Under the pieces are notes generated by a model. That model made no database searches. It had not been told where the DNA came from and saw only the letters and a program-made list of their open reading frames with translations. A DNA stretch of 47,957 bases from JBEOJY01 sp040275305 (GTDB lineage Bacteria; Pseudomonadota; Alphaproteobacteria; UBA9219): contig JBEOJY010000044.1 in the NCBI GenBank assembly GCA_040275305.1, positions 1 through 47,957 on the forward strand, read 5' to 3'. Below, one piece after another: positions 17,402-24,688 of this stretch; positions within the stretch are counted from its first letter, which is position 1, and the number at the start of each line of letters is the position of its first letter. The translations under genes and the position numbers were made by a program.

Positions 17402-18487
17402 ATGTCCAGCACAACAAATGTTCCCCGCAACGACCTGTCAAGCGAACTCCGACAAGGCTGGCTGGCCTCCATCGCCAACGCATCCGACAGCGCCGCGCTG
17501 GAAGAAATCCGCGTCGCCGCGCTTGGCAAGAAAGGCGCTCTCACCGAAATGATGAAAACGCTCGGAAGCCTCCCCCCTGACGAACGCAAAGCCAAGGGCG
17601 CAGCCCTCAACGCGATCAAGGAAGAGCTGGCAACAACAATCGAAGCGAAGCAGACCGAACTGGCGCAGTTCGAAATGATAAAACGTCTGGAACGCGAACG
17701 CATCGACGTGAGCTTAAGTGCCCGCCCGCAACCGGAAGGCCGCATCCACCCGACCTCGCAAACGATAGACGAGATTGTATCGATCTTTTCCAGCATGGGA
17801 TTTTCGGTCGCCAAAGGCCCCGATGTCGAAAGCGACCACAACAATTTCGAGCTTCTGAACTTCCCGCCCGATCATCCCGCCCGCGAGATGCAGGACACCT
17901 TCTTCCTGCCGCAGATCGGTGAAGAAAAGCGCGTCCTGCGCACGCACACCTCGCCGGTGCAAGTCCGTACCATGCTGAACCAAAAGCCTCCTATCCGCAT
18001 CATCGCGCCAGGACGTACCTACCGCTGCGACTACGACATGACGCACACGCCGATGTTCCATCAGGTCGAGGGCCTCGTCATCGACGAAACAACGCATATG
18101 GGCGACCTCAAAGGCTGCCTGATTGAATTCCTCCGCGCGTTTTTCGGAATTGACGATCTTCCCCTGCGCTTCCGCCCCTCCTTCTTCCCCTTCACGGAAC
18201 CGAGCGCCGAGGTCGATATCGGTTGCTCACGCAAGGGCGGAGAACTCAAGCTTGGCAACTACGGCGACTGGCTGGAAATCGGCGGCTGCGGCATGGTGCA
18301 CCCGAACGTGCTAAAGAACTGTGGCATTGACCCTGAGAAATACCAAGGTTACGCCTTCGGCACTGGCATCGAACGTCTCGCCATGCTCAAATACGGCATC
18401 CCCGACCTGCGCACCTTTTTCGAGGCCGACACCAGATGGCTTAAGCATTACGGGTTTATGCCGTTAGATTTGCTTAGAACGGCTTGA
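17402..18487 (+). CDS. pheS: Phenylalanyl-tRNA synthetase alpha subunit
   Basis: The catalytic alpha chain of the heterotetrameric class II synthetase. It has an N-terminal coiled-coil arm (residues about 1-90), GRIHPTSQTIDEIVSIFSSM, the motif 2 region FHQVEGLVIDE and RFRPSFFPFTEPSAEVDIGC, and motif 3 GTGIERLAMLKYGI near residue 318. At 361 residues it is complete. AGGAA lies ten bases before the ATG. The beta subunit gene pheT, which normally follows directly, is not found here or elsewhere in the window; an IS30-like remnant begins 23 bases after the stop. Confidence 0.97.
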   Translation: MSSTTNVPRNDLSSELRQGWLASIANASDSAALEEIRVAALGKKGALTEMMKTLGSLPPDERKAKGAALNAIKEELATTIEAKQTELAQFEMIKRLERERIDVSLSARPQPEGRIHPTSQTIDEIVSIFSSMGFSVAKGPDVESDHNNFELLNFPPDHPAREMQDTFFLPQIGEEKRVLRTHTSPVQVRTMLNQKPPIRIIAPGRTYRCDYDMTHTPMFHQVEGLVIDETTHMGDLKGCLIEFLRAFFGIDDLPLRFRPSFFPFTEPSAEVDIGCSRKGGELKLGNYGDWLEIGGCGMVHPNVLKNCGIDPEKYQGYAFGTGIERLAMLKYGIPDLRTFFEADTRWLKHYGFMPLDLLRTA

Positions 18488-18510
18488 ATCATTAAATCAT
18501 TCGTATCTTA

Positions 18511-18630
18511 AATCGCGGATTCAACTAGCCAATGCATTATTAGTTAGGAAGGCAAAAAGGAGTGACCTTTTGAGATTGTAAGGGGTTGCTGATGAAGAAG
18601 TATCAACGGAGCAATAACGAAGATCGCTGC
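18511..18630 (+). mobile_element. IS30-like element end, partial copy A
   Basis: These 120 bases match the reverse complement of 33,190-33,307 at roughly 85 percent by eye. Both begin with AATCGCGGATTCAACTAGCC and end near AATAACGAAGATCG. The copy includes the AAGGGG ribosome binding site and an ATG at 18,592 that opens MKKYQRSNNEDRC before a TAG stop. The better-preserved partner encodes an IS30-type N-terminus, so this is the left end of a decayed insertion sequence. It sits directly after pheS, where pheT would be expected. Confidence 0.75.
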
Positions 18631-18645
18631 TAGACCTGCGCTGAT

Positions 18646-18686
18646 GGCGGTTTCGTAGGCCGCTATAGGCGTATGTCTATCGGGAG
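18646..18686 (+). other. Degenerate tRNA-Ser fragment (anticodon and variable arms)
   Basis: Forty-one bases align without gaps to the anticodon stem-loop through variable arm of the tRNA-Ser at 16,342-16,431, with 33 identities. The anticodon stem still pairs (GCGGT with GCCGC) and the variable arm can still fold; the loop now reads CGT at the anticodon. Acceptor and D arms are missing and the T arm is unrecognisable, so it cannot be a working tRNA. It is inverted relative to the intact gene. Confidence 0.6.
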
Positions 18687-18698
18687 CACGATAGACAT
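18673..18698. other. Perfect 10-base-pair hairpin
   Basis: ATGTCTATCG (18,673-18,682) and CGATAGACAT (18,689-18,698) form a perfect stem around the six-base loop GGAGCA. On the plus strand a T-run (CTTTTT) follows seven bases later. It may serve as the terminator for pheS or for the minus-strand ABC-F gene ending at 18,753, but the spacing is not ideal. It partly overlaps the tRNA-like fragment. Confidence 0.45.
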
Positions 18699-18752
18699 TC
18701 CGGCTTTTTGGGTTTGCCTGCGGATGGGGGCGGCCTAAGGCTGGCGCAGTTT

Positions 18753-20594
18753 CTATAAGACTTCTATGAGCGTTTCGATCTCTCGTTCGGCTTCCGCGAG
18801 GTCGTCGAGCAATTTTTTGTAGTTGGCGTTCAATTTTTTCAGACGAGCAGGGTCTTGATTGTCCTTGAAGCCTTCGGCTATCTCGCCTTCCATGATGTGT
18901 TTTTGACTGGTTATTTGAGTTATCAGAGCCTCTAGGCGTTGCGCTTCTCGTTCGAGGTTCGGCGCGGGGGATGCCGCCACGGTTTTTTCCGGCGCGCGCG
19001 ATTCTTGTTTTGTTTTCTCGCGTTCCAGACGTCGCTGCCGGATGACTTGCTGGCGATAGGCATCGAGATCGTCGTCGAAGGGCGCGCATTTGCCGTTCGC
19101 GACCAGCCAGAGCTGATCGGCGACGCATTCGACCAGATGGGTGTCGTGGCTGACGAGGATGATCGCGCCGTTGTAATTGTTGAGCGCCTGCATCAGGGCT
19201 TCGCGCGCGTCGATGTCGAGATGGTTGGTGGGCTCGTCCAGCAGCATGATATGCGGCGCGTCGTAGCTCATGAGGCAGAACAGCAAGCGCGCTTTTTCGC
19301 CTCCTGAAAGTCCCCCAACTTTGGTGTCGGCCTTCTGTTTGTCGAAGCCGAAGCGGTTTAGCATGGAGCGGACTTTGACTTCGGATGGTTCTTGCATCGC
19401 GGCGCGGAGGGTTTCGAAGGGCGTCAGATCGACATCCAACTCATCGGTCTGGAATTGGGCGAAGTAACCTATTTTCAGCTGGCCGGATTTGCAGATTTCT
19501 CCCGCCATAGGCTTGAGACGGTCGGATAGAATTTTGATCAGCGTGGATTTGCCGTTGCCGTTGGCGCCTAAGAGGGCGATGCGGTCGTGGGTGTTGATCG
19601 TGAGGGTGACGGCGCGGAGGATCGGTTCTCCCTCCACGTATCCGGCATCGACCTTTTCAAGCCGGATGAGTGGCGACTTCATTTCTTTGGGTTCGGGGAA
19701 GGTGAAGGCCGTCACGCGCCCAGCGATCACGGCATCCACGATATCCATGCGTTCGATGGCTTTCAAACGGCTTTGCGCCTGTCGCGCCTTGCTGGCGGTG
19801 GCGCGGAAACGATCGACGAACTTCATCAGGTGCGCTTTTTGCGCCATTTGCTTTTCGTGCAGCGCCTGTTGGTTCAGGAGTTTTTCGGCGCGGCGGCGTT
19901 CAAATTGGTCGTAATTTCCTGTGTAGGGCACAAGTTTCTTGTTCTCGAGGTGCACGATGTGGTCGACGGTTTTATTGAGGATGTCGCGGTCGTGGCTGAT
20001 GATGACGAGCGTTTGCTGGTAGCGCATGAGGAAGTTTTCCAGCCATACCATGGATTCAAAATCCAGATGGTTGGTCGGTTCGTCCAGCAGCAGCACATTC
20101 GGTTGAAGGAACAGAGCGCAGGCTAGCGCCACGCGCGCGCGCCAGCCGCCCGAAAAGGACGAGATCGGGCAGGCTTGCGCAGCTTCGTTGAAGCCAAGGC
20201 CGGCAAGAATGGAGGCCGCGCGGGATGGCGCTTCATAGCCGCCAATTTCGTTCAGTCTTTCATAGATGTAGCCGATCCGGTCGGGGTCCTCCGCCGTTTC
20301 CGCCTCCGTCAGAAGTTGGCAACGCTCGGTATCGGAGGCAAGAACCGTGTCGAGAATGGAGGTCCCATCATCTGGAATGTCTTGGCGCACGGTGCCGAGC
20401 GTCGCGCCCTTGATGAAGGATATCGCTCCGCCGTCCGGCGCGATTTCGCCGGTAATGATGCGGAACAAGGTCGATTTGCCTGCGCCGTTGGGTCCTACAA
20501 GGCCTACGCGCCATCCGGCAGGGATATTCAGCGAGACTTCGTCAAGTAATGTACGTCCCGCGATGCGGTAGGATAGTCCTTGAATAGAAAGCAT
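18753..20594 (-). CDS. ABC-F family ATPase (Uup/YheS type)
   Basis: A soluble protein of 613 residues with two ATP-binding cassettes and no membrane segments. Cassette 1 has GLVGPNGAGKST near residue 32, signature FSGGWRARV and LLLDEPTNHLDFES. Cassette 2 has ALLGANGNGKST near 340, LSGGEKARL and LLDEPTNHLDID. Between them lies the charged P-site tertiary linker (about 235-290), and the C-terminus is a coiled coil (about 540-613). ABC-F proteins act on the ribosome E-site; this long form with coiled coil resembles housekeeping Uup/YheS proteins. The 200 bases upstream of the start are AT-rich and must hold its promoter. Confidence 0.92.
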   Translation of the reverse strand: MLSIQGLSYRIAGRTLLDEVSLNIPAGWRVGLVGPNGAGKSTLFRIITGEIAPDGGAISFIKGATLGTVRQDIPDDGTSILDTVLASDTERCQLLTEAETAEDPDRIGYIYERLNEIGGYEAPSRAASILAGLGFNEAAQACPISSFSGGWRARVALACALFLQPNVLLLDEPTNHLDFESMVWLENFLMRYQQTLVIISHDRDILNKTVDHIVHLENKKLVPYTGNYDQFERRRAEKLLNQQALHEKQMAQKAHLMKFVDRFRATASKARQAQSRLKAIERMDIVDAVIAGRVTAFTFPEPKEMKSPLIRLEKVDAGYVEGEPILRAVTLTINTHDRIALLGANGNGKSTLIKILSDRLKPMAGEICKSGQLKIGYFAQFQTDELDVDLTPFETLRAAMQEPSEVKVRSMLNRFGFDKQKADTKVGGLSGGEKARLLFCLMSYDAPHIMLLDEPTNHLDIDAREALMQALNNYNGAIILVSHDTHLVECVADQLWLVANGKCAPFDDDLDAYRQQVIRQRRLEREKTKQESRAPEKTVAASPAPNLEREAQRLEALITQITSQKHIMEGEIAEGFKDNQDPARLKKLNANYKKLLDDLAEAEREIETLIEVL

Positions 20595-20795
20595 GATCGA
20601 AAAGCGTCTTTCACATGAATGCTGATTTGTCGGTGGTTTGGTTTGTTAAGCCCGCCGGGAGTTGTAGTGGCATATGGCCTTCATGCCAATACTTGTTTGA
20701 TGGTGGATGCAATATTTATTGCCGCATAAATATAATATATGTCATTATTTATGACCGTTTACTATATTGTGCCAATGTTTTCCTGGATTCTGGCT

Positions 20796-21923
20796 TTATG
20801 TTACGCAGTCTTCGCGCTTACCAAACAGTAGCGTGAGGTTGATGCGGCGGTTTTGATAGCCGTCCTTGAAGTCGATGCGGTCGGTTTCGTGGAAGAGGTT
20901 GGAGTCGAAAACTACGGCGCGGTTGGCGCGATGGGGGATTGTTGTCGGCCTGGCCCCAGCTTTTTGGAGGTAGTCTCGCGCGGTTTCCGCGCTGTCGTTG
21001 TATTTCGTGAAATCCCATTCGAGCGGGGCAGGCACGTCCCAGAGGGTCAGGCCTCCGCTTTGCGGGTCGCGGTTGGCGTCGTCAGGCGTTATCCAGAAAT
21101 TGACATTCACGGCGGCGAAGTCGGCATGAAGCGCGACGCCTTCCATGAGGCTGTCGTATTTGAATGCCCAGAACTGGTTGAGCGGAAACGATCCGAGAAT
21201 ATAGGGGCAGGCGGCGCGGAGTTCTTCGACAATTTGAGCGAGCAGGGGGGGGCCGAGGCCATGTTGCGCCATCGCGCCTAGGTATCCGGCTTTGTATACG
21301 CGCCTCCAGATGGTCGAGCCCCAGCAGTAGCGGCGAAGCTTGTCCAGCGCTGGTTCGGTCAGCAAATTGTCGATGACGAGGATGCGTGGGGATGCGTTCT
21401 GCCAACGTTGCGCGATGTCCGGCGCGAAAGAGGTATAGTTGATGGCGCGGTCCGGCACGCGAGTTCCTTCTTCGATATGGAACTGGCCGGGGGAGGTCTG
21501 GTGAAGATAGGCAGCCTGTTCGGTATCGTGCCTTGTTTTGTGATCCGGGGCGGCGAATTTCTGTTTGTCAGGATTTTGATTTTCGAGCGCGAAGGTCAGT
21601 TCGGCTTCATGGCGGAAAGCGGAGAAAGATTCTTCCAATTGCCCCAGCTTGCACAGGGCGACGGCGAGGTTGTGATGCGTCAGCGCGTTGTGGGGCTGAA
21701 GCTTGGTTGCTTGACGGAACATGGCTGCGGCTTCGTCGTCTTTGCCCTGATCCAAGAGGACTCGTCCCAGATTGTTGTGCGCTACGACGCTTAAGGAATG
21801 CTTTGCGATGATCCGCCGGTATAGGCGTTCGGATTGCGGCCATTTCCCGGCGTCATGCAGGAGCTGCGCGCGCTTAAGCGTGGATTCAAATTGATCGGAT
21901 TTGGAAAGGAGGCGGAGACGCAT
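20796..21923 (-). CDS. TPR protein with C-terminal 2-oxoglutarate/Fe(II) oxygenase-like domain
   Basis: Residues about 10-115 contain tetratricopeptide repeats (AHNNLGRVLLDQGKDDEAAA and THHNLAVALCKLGQLEESF). The C-terminal half resembles a 2OG-Fe(II) oxygenase: the iron motif H-x-D is in VALHADFAAVNVNFWITPDD, a distal His is in VFDSNLFHETDRI, and the Arg that would bind 2-oxoglutarate is in NRRINLTLLFG. The family hydroxylates proteins or small molecules; the substrate here is unknown. TPRs suggest a protein partner. It is followed by the AT-rich spacer before the ABC-F gene and starts 105 bases from the divergent membrane-protein gene. Confidence 0.72.
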   Translation of the reverse strand: MRLRLLSKSDQFESTLKRAQLLHDAGKWPQSERLYRRIIAKHSLSVVAHNNLGRVLLDQGKDDEAAAMFRQATKLQPHNALTHHNLAVALCKLGQLEESFSAFRHEAELTFALENQNPDKQKFAAPDHKTRHDTEQAAYLHQTSPGQFHIEEGTRVPDRAINYTSFAPDIAQRWQNASPRILVIDNLLTEPALDKLRRYCWGSTIWRRVYKAGYLGAMAQHGLGPPLLAQIVEELRAACPYILGSFPLNQFWAFKYDSLMEGVALHADFAAVNVNFWITPDDANRDPQSGGLTLWDVPAPLEWDFTKYNDSAETARDYLQKAGARPTTIPHRANRAVVFDSNLFHETDRIDFKDGYQNRRINLTLLFGKREDCVT

Positions 21924-22028
21924 GGCGTGGGTTCAGTAAGCTAAATTTTTACATTTTTTCTTGGCTATGTTAGCTTGTCTTGCCGTATAGGTCGAGCGTT
22001 GGGGTTGATGCTTATGGGGGTGATGAAT

Positions 22029-22502
22029 ATGCAGGGTAAGCTTGTGGGGTTTTTTGTTGTTCTGTTTTTTCTTCTGGGGCTGGCGGTTGCCTATTTCTCC
22101 GGGGCTTTGACACTTCGGGGGCGCGATCAACTGCTGGCGACGCAGCGTCAAATTGACAAGCTGGCTGAAGAAACGCGCAGCACTGGGCATTCGTCCAAGG
22201 TGACGTTCTTCTCTGAGGATTCCGACGTTATCGTGGTGCTTTTGCCTGCTTATGCCGTGGTCAAAGACCTTGAAGGGTTGACGCTTGATCAGCGGTTGAT
22301 GGAAGAAATCCAGCGCAGGGTGAATGATCAGGAAACAGGGCATCTCTTTTTGATCGCGCGTGGCCGGATTAAAGATCACAAAATTTTGTCCGGGCTTATC
22401 GAGCCTGTGCCAGGTTTTTCGGCGCGTCAGGGGACAGCGTTTCTTATTAGCAATGATCAACAGGGGAGCAGGCCAGTCAGGGTCGCGATAACTGTGGACT
22501 GA
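22029..22502 (+). CDS. Hypothetical protein with one N-terminal membrane segment
   Basis: A 157-residue protein with a strong hydrophobic segment (VGFFVVLFFLLGLAVAYF) at residues about 6-23 and a soluble remainder with RDQLLATQRQIDKLAEETR (short helix), DSDVIVVLLPAYAVVKDLEG and ETGHLFLIARGRIKDHKILSG. No family is recognised. It looks like a membrane-anchored protein with a small periplasmic domain. ATG 22,029 is chosen because GGGGGTG lies six bases upstream; ATG 22,014 and 22,023 are in frame. It diverges from the TPR-oxygenase gene. Confidence 0.6.
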   Translation: MQGKLVGFFVVLFFLLGLAVAYFSGALTLRGRDQLLATQRQIDKLAEETRSTGHSSKVTFFSEDSDVIVVLLPAYAVVKDLEGLTLDQRLMEEIQRRVNDQETGHLFLIARGRIKDHKILSGLIEPVPGFSARQGTAFLISNDQQGSRPVRVAITVD

Positions 22503-22529
22503 GGCGGCTATAACCCAATTTAGACGGAA

Positions 22530-22788
22530 TCAGTAGATAGCTTCTTCGTTGTTGGTGCGCAATGCCTTGGCTTCTCCATTGTGGGCAAGGGTGAGAGTTT
22601 TGATGGCCCATTTTGTTTTTGTTCGGTAATGGACATGCATTGTGGTTGCATCATGGAACGGGATGTGTATGGTTTTTGGGTTCCTGTTTTTCTGCTTGTA
22701 TTCGAGGTGAGATTGATGAATGAAATATGCTTGATAACTCAAGGCAAGTAACTGAGCCAGTACCCCCCCCCAGATTGCCGTCGAGCAT
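22530..22788 (-). pseudogene. Possible small gene interrupted at a G9 tract
   Basis: On the minus strand an ATG at 22,788 reads MLDGNL and enters a run of nine G (22,763-22,771). With nine G the frame continues as TGSVTCLELSS and ends at 22,651. With eight G it would join a longer frame (VLAQLLALSYQAYFIHQSH, then KTIHIPFHDATTMHVHYRTK) ending at 22,530, giving about 85 residues. No ribosome binding site is clear and no family is recognised. It may be a slippage-prone gene, a homopolymer length error, or chance. Confidence 0.28.
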
Positions 22789-22892
22789 GAAAGGCGAGAC
22801 TAATCGTTTGTAGACAAGATCTCTATAGCGCGGAGAAGCGCGTTTGTCGGCGCGTGGGCATTCATAGAGTGACAACAACTGTTTGGAGTGTC

Positions 22893-23510
22893 ATGGGCGA
22901 GAACCATAATTCTGACGATGCGTTGGCTGGGCTTGCTCTGACGCCCGAACAACACGCTGCGTTGGAGGCGCTGCGTCAGGAGGCTTCGCAAGGCCGCGCG
23001 CGGATCGAAGCGCTTGAGCAAAAGGTTCATGAGTTGGAACTTGGCTCTTCCGCCCCCGATCATCCCGCGATCCTGACGCGGTCAGAGTTTAATCGTGAGG
23101 TCGCGCGGATGCTGGCTTGCGACGAGCGATATGGTGGCGTGTCGAGCGTCTTGTATTTCGATATCGAGAAGCTTGACGCGGCTATCGAAAAATTCGGAAA
23201 GTCGGTTGCGAACGCGGCGTTACGCGAGGCGACGTTGGCGTTGATGAAGCATGTGCGTGGTTCGGATATCGTTGGTCGGCTCGCGCCGACCGAGTTCGGC
23301 GTTTTACTCGTGCGATGCGGTAACAGCGACGCATGGCGCAAGAGCAAAGAACTGGCGGGCCATCTTTACGATGCTTTGGTCGAGGTTCACGGATGCAGGC
23401 TTGAACTAGATGTCGGTTATGGCGCCTATACGTTCCGCGCGGAAGAGGATGTCGCGACGGGCTTGAGGGAGGCCGCTAACGCTGTGACCAAGTCTTTGTT
23501 CACGCGATAA
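22893..23510 (+). CDS. Degenerate GGDEF-domain protein
   Basis: A 205-residue cytoplasmic protein. Residues about 10-45 form a short coiled coil (QHAALEALRQEASQGRARIE), followed by a GGDEF-like fold: LTRSEFNREVARML, SVLYFDIEKLDAAIEKFGKS, IVGRLAPTEFGVLLVR, and DVGYGAYTFRAEEDVATGL. The catalytic GGDEF is replaced by LAPTEF, so it should not make c-di-GMP; a regulatory or GTP-sensing role is possible but is inference. ATG 22,893 has GGAG five to eight bases upstream. Its 3' end overlaps the convergent DUF465 gene by 11 bases. Confidence 0.75.
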   Translation: MGENHNSDDALAGLALTPEQHAALEALRQEASQGRARIEALEQKVHELELGSSAPDHPAILTRSEFNREVARMLACDERYGGVSSVLYFDIEKLDAAIEKFGKSVANAALREATLALMKHVRGSDIVGRLAPTEFGVLLVRCGNSDAWRKSKELAGHLYDALVEVHGCRLELDVGYGAYTFRAEEDVATGLREAANAVTKSLFTR

Positions 23511-23700
23511 TGTCTGGGACCAGATTGTTCTCCAGTTTTGAGATCTCGTCGCGCAGCGAGAGCTTGCGCTTTTTCAGGCGCTGAATCTGGATCATGTCGG
23601 GAACCGCGCGTTGCGATAACGCGAGAATAGCGTCGTCCAGATCGCGGTGCTCAGCTTTCATTCCTTCCAGCCGTTCTTTCAATTCGTCCTGTTGACTCAT
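23500..23700 (-). CDS. YdcH-like DUF465 family protein
   Basis: A 66-residue, highly charged helical protein with the DUF465 pattern: LKERLEGMKAEHRDLDDAI, then IQRLKKRKLSLRDEISKLE. The family is widespread in proteobacteria and folds as a helical hairpin; its function is unknown. It converges on and overlaps the GGDEF-like gene by 11 bases. The 150 bases upstream carry no other gene. Confidence 0.85.
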   Translation of the reverse strand: MSQQDELKERLEGMKAEHRDLDDAILALSQRAVPDMIQIQRLKKRKLSLRDEISKLENNLVPDIIA

Positions 23701-23850
23701 GGTCCTGTCGAGATTAGTCGGAGAGAGGAGCCTCTTTCAGGCTGCCTGTTTTTAGAGTTATAGCAGAAACGGGGGCATGATTCTACGGGAAGCTTTTGTT
23801 GGGGCCTTTTAACGATTTACTGCTGTTTTTTGAGGTGATGGGGGCGGCGT

Positions 23851-24639
23851 TTGTCAACAGCGATGCGGGCTTTTGATGCGGACGAAGATGCGGAGGCGCG
23901 CGCTGTGTTGGTGGGGGATTCTTGCCTGGATATCAGGGTGGAGCGTTCCCGGCGGCGCAAGCGGAGCGTTGCGTTTGTGCTGGAATCTCCCACACGGCTT
24001 AAGATCGCGGCTCCTGAGCGCATGAGTTTTGCCACGATTGAGGCGCTTGTGAGACGCCATGAACATTGGCTTGCGCGGCAGGTTTCTCTGTTGAGGTCTG
24101 CGCCTCCGCTTTATATCTCGGCGCAAAGGTCGTTTGTTCAGGGCGAAATCATTCCTTATCTTGGGTTTTCCTTGCGGCTTCAGATTACCCACGACGCCTC
24201 GCAACGGCAAGGCTGCACGCTTGCTTCGCATCGCCTTATCGTGAATTGGCCTGATGAGGACGAATATCCGCAGCTCTATGGCAGGCGCGAGGCGATTCGT
24301 CTTGAAGTTCTTTTGTGGCTCAAGCGCCGCGCGCGGCAGAAGCTTGCGCGCAGACTTGATATCTGGGCGCAGCGCATGGGGGCGCGTTATGCGCGGATGT
24401 CGATGGGGAACGCCGAGCGTCGGTGGGGGAGCTGCACATCCAGTAACGATATCCGGCTCAACTGGAGACTTGTTATGGCTCCCTTGCCGTTGCTTGACTA
24501 TGTGGTCGTGCACGAGCTTGCCCATGTTTTTCATAAGGATCACTCGAAGCGGTTCTGGGGGCTGGTGGGGCAATTCGTTCCTGATTATCGCGCAAGACGT
24601 AACAGATTGCAGGCTATTGGGGATCGGTTGGTCTTGTGA
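23851..24639 (+). CDS. YgjP-like (DUF45) zinc metallopeptidase family protein
   Basis: A 262-residue protein of the SprT/YgjP-like group. The zinc site is visible as VVHELAHVFHKDHSKRFWGL (HExxH with a later His), preceded by the family block RRWGSCTSSNDIRLNWRLVMAP. The N-terminal half carries SRRRKRSVAFVLESPTRLKIAAP, typical of DUF45. The role is probably proteolytic but no substrate is known. The start is TTG 23,851 or ATG 23,863, and neither has a clear ribosome binding site. pfkA follows after 49 bases. Confidence 0.88.
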   Translation: MSTAMRAFDADEDAEARAVLVGDSCLDIRVERSRRRKRSVAFVLESPTRLKIAAPERMSFATIEALVRRHEHWLARQVSLLRSAPPLYISAQRSFVQGEIIPYLGFSLRLQITHDASQRQGCTLASHRLIVNWPDEDEYPQLYGRREAIRLEVLLWLKRRARQKLARRLDIWAQRMGARYARMSMGNAERRWGSCTSSNDIRLNWRLVMAPLPLLDYVVVHELAHVFHKDHSKRFWGLVGQFVPDYRARRNRLQAIGDRLVL

Positions 24640-24688
24640 GTGTCAGTATTATTATTGGCGGCTATGGCGATGTTGAGGATATGAGGAG

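Noticed and set aside
18544..19128. A 194-codon minus-strand frame overlapping the end of the ABC-F gene
   Set aside because: It lies in a different frame across the ABC-F coiled coil and spans the IS30-like end and tRNA-like fragment; no domain is visible.
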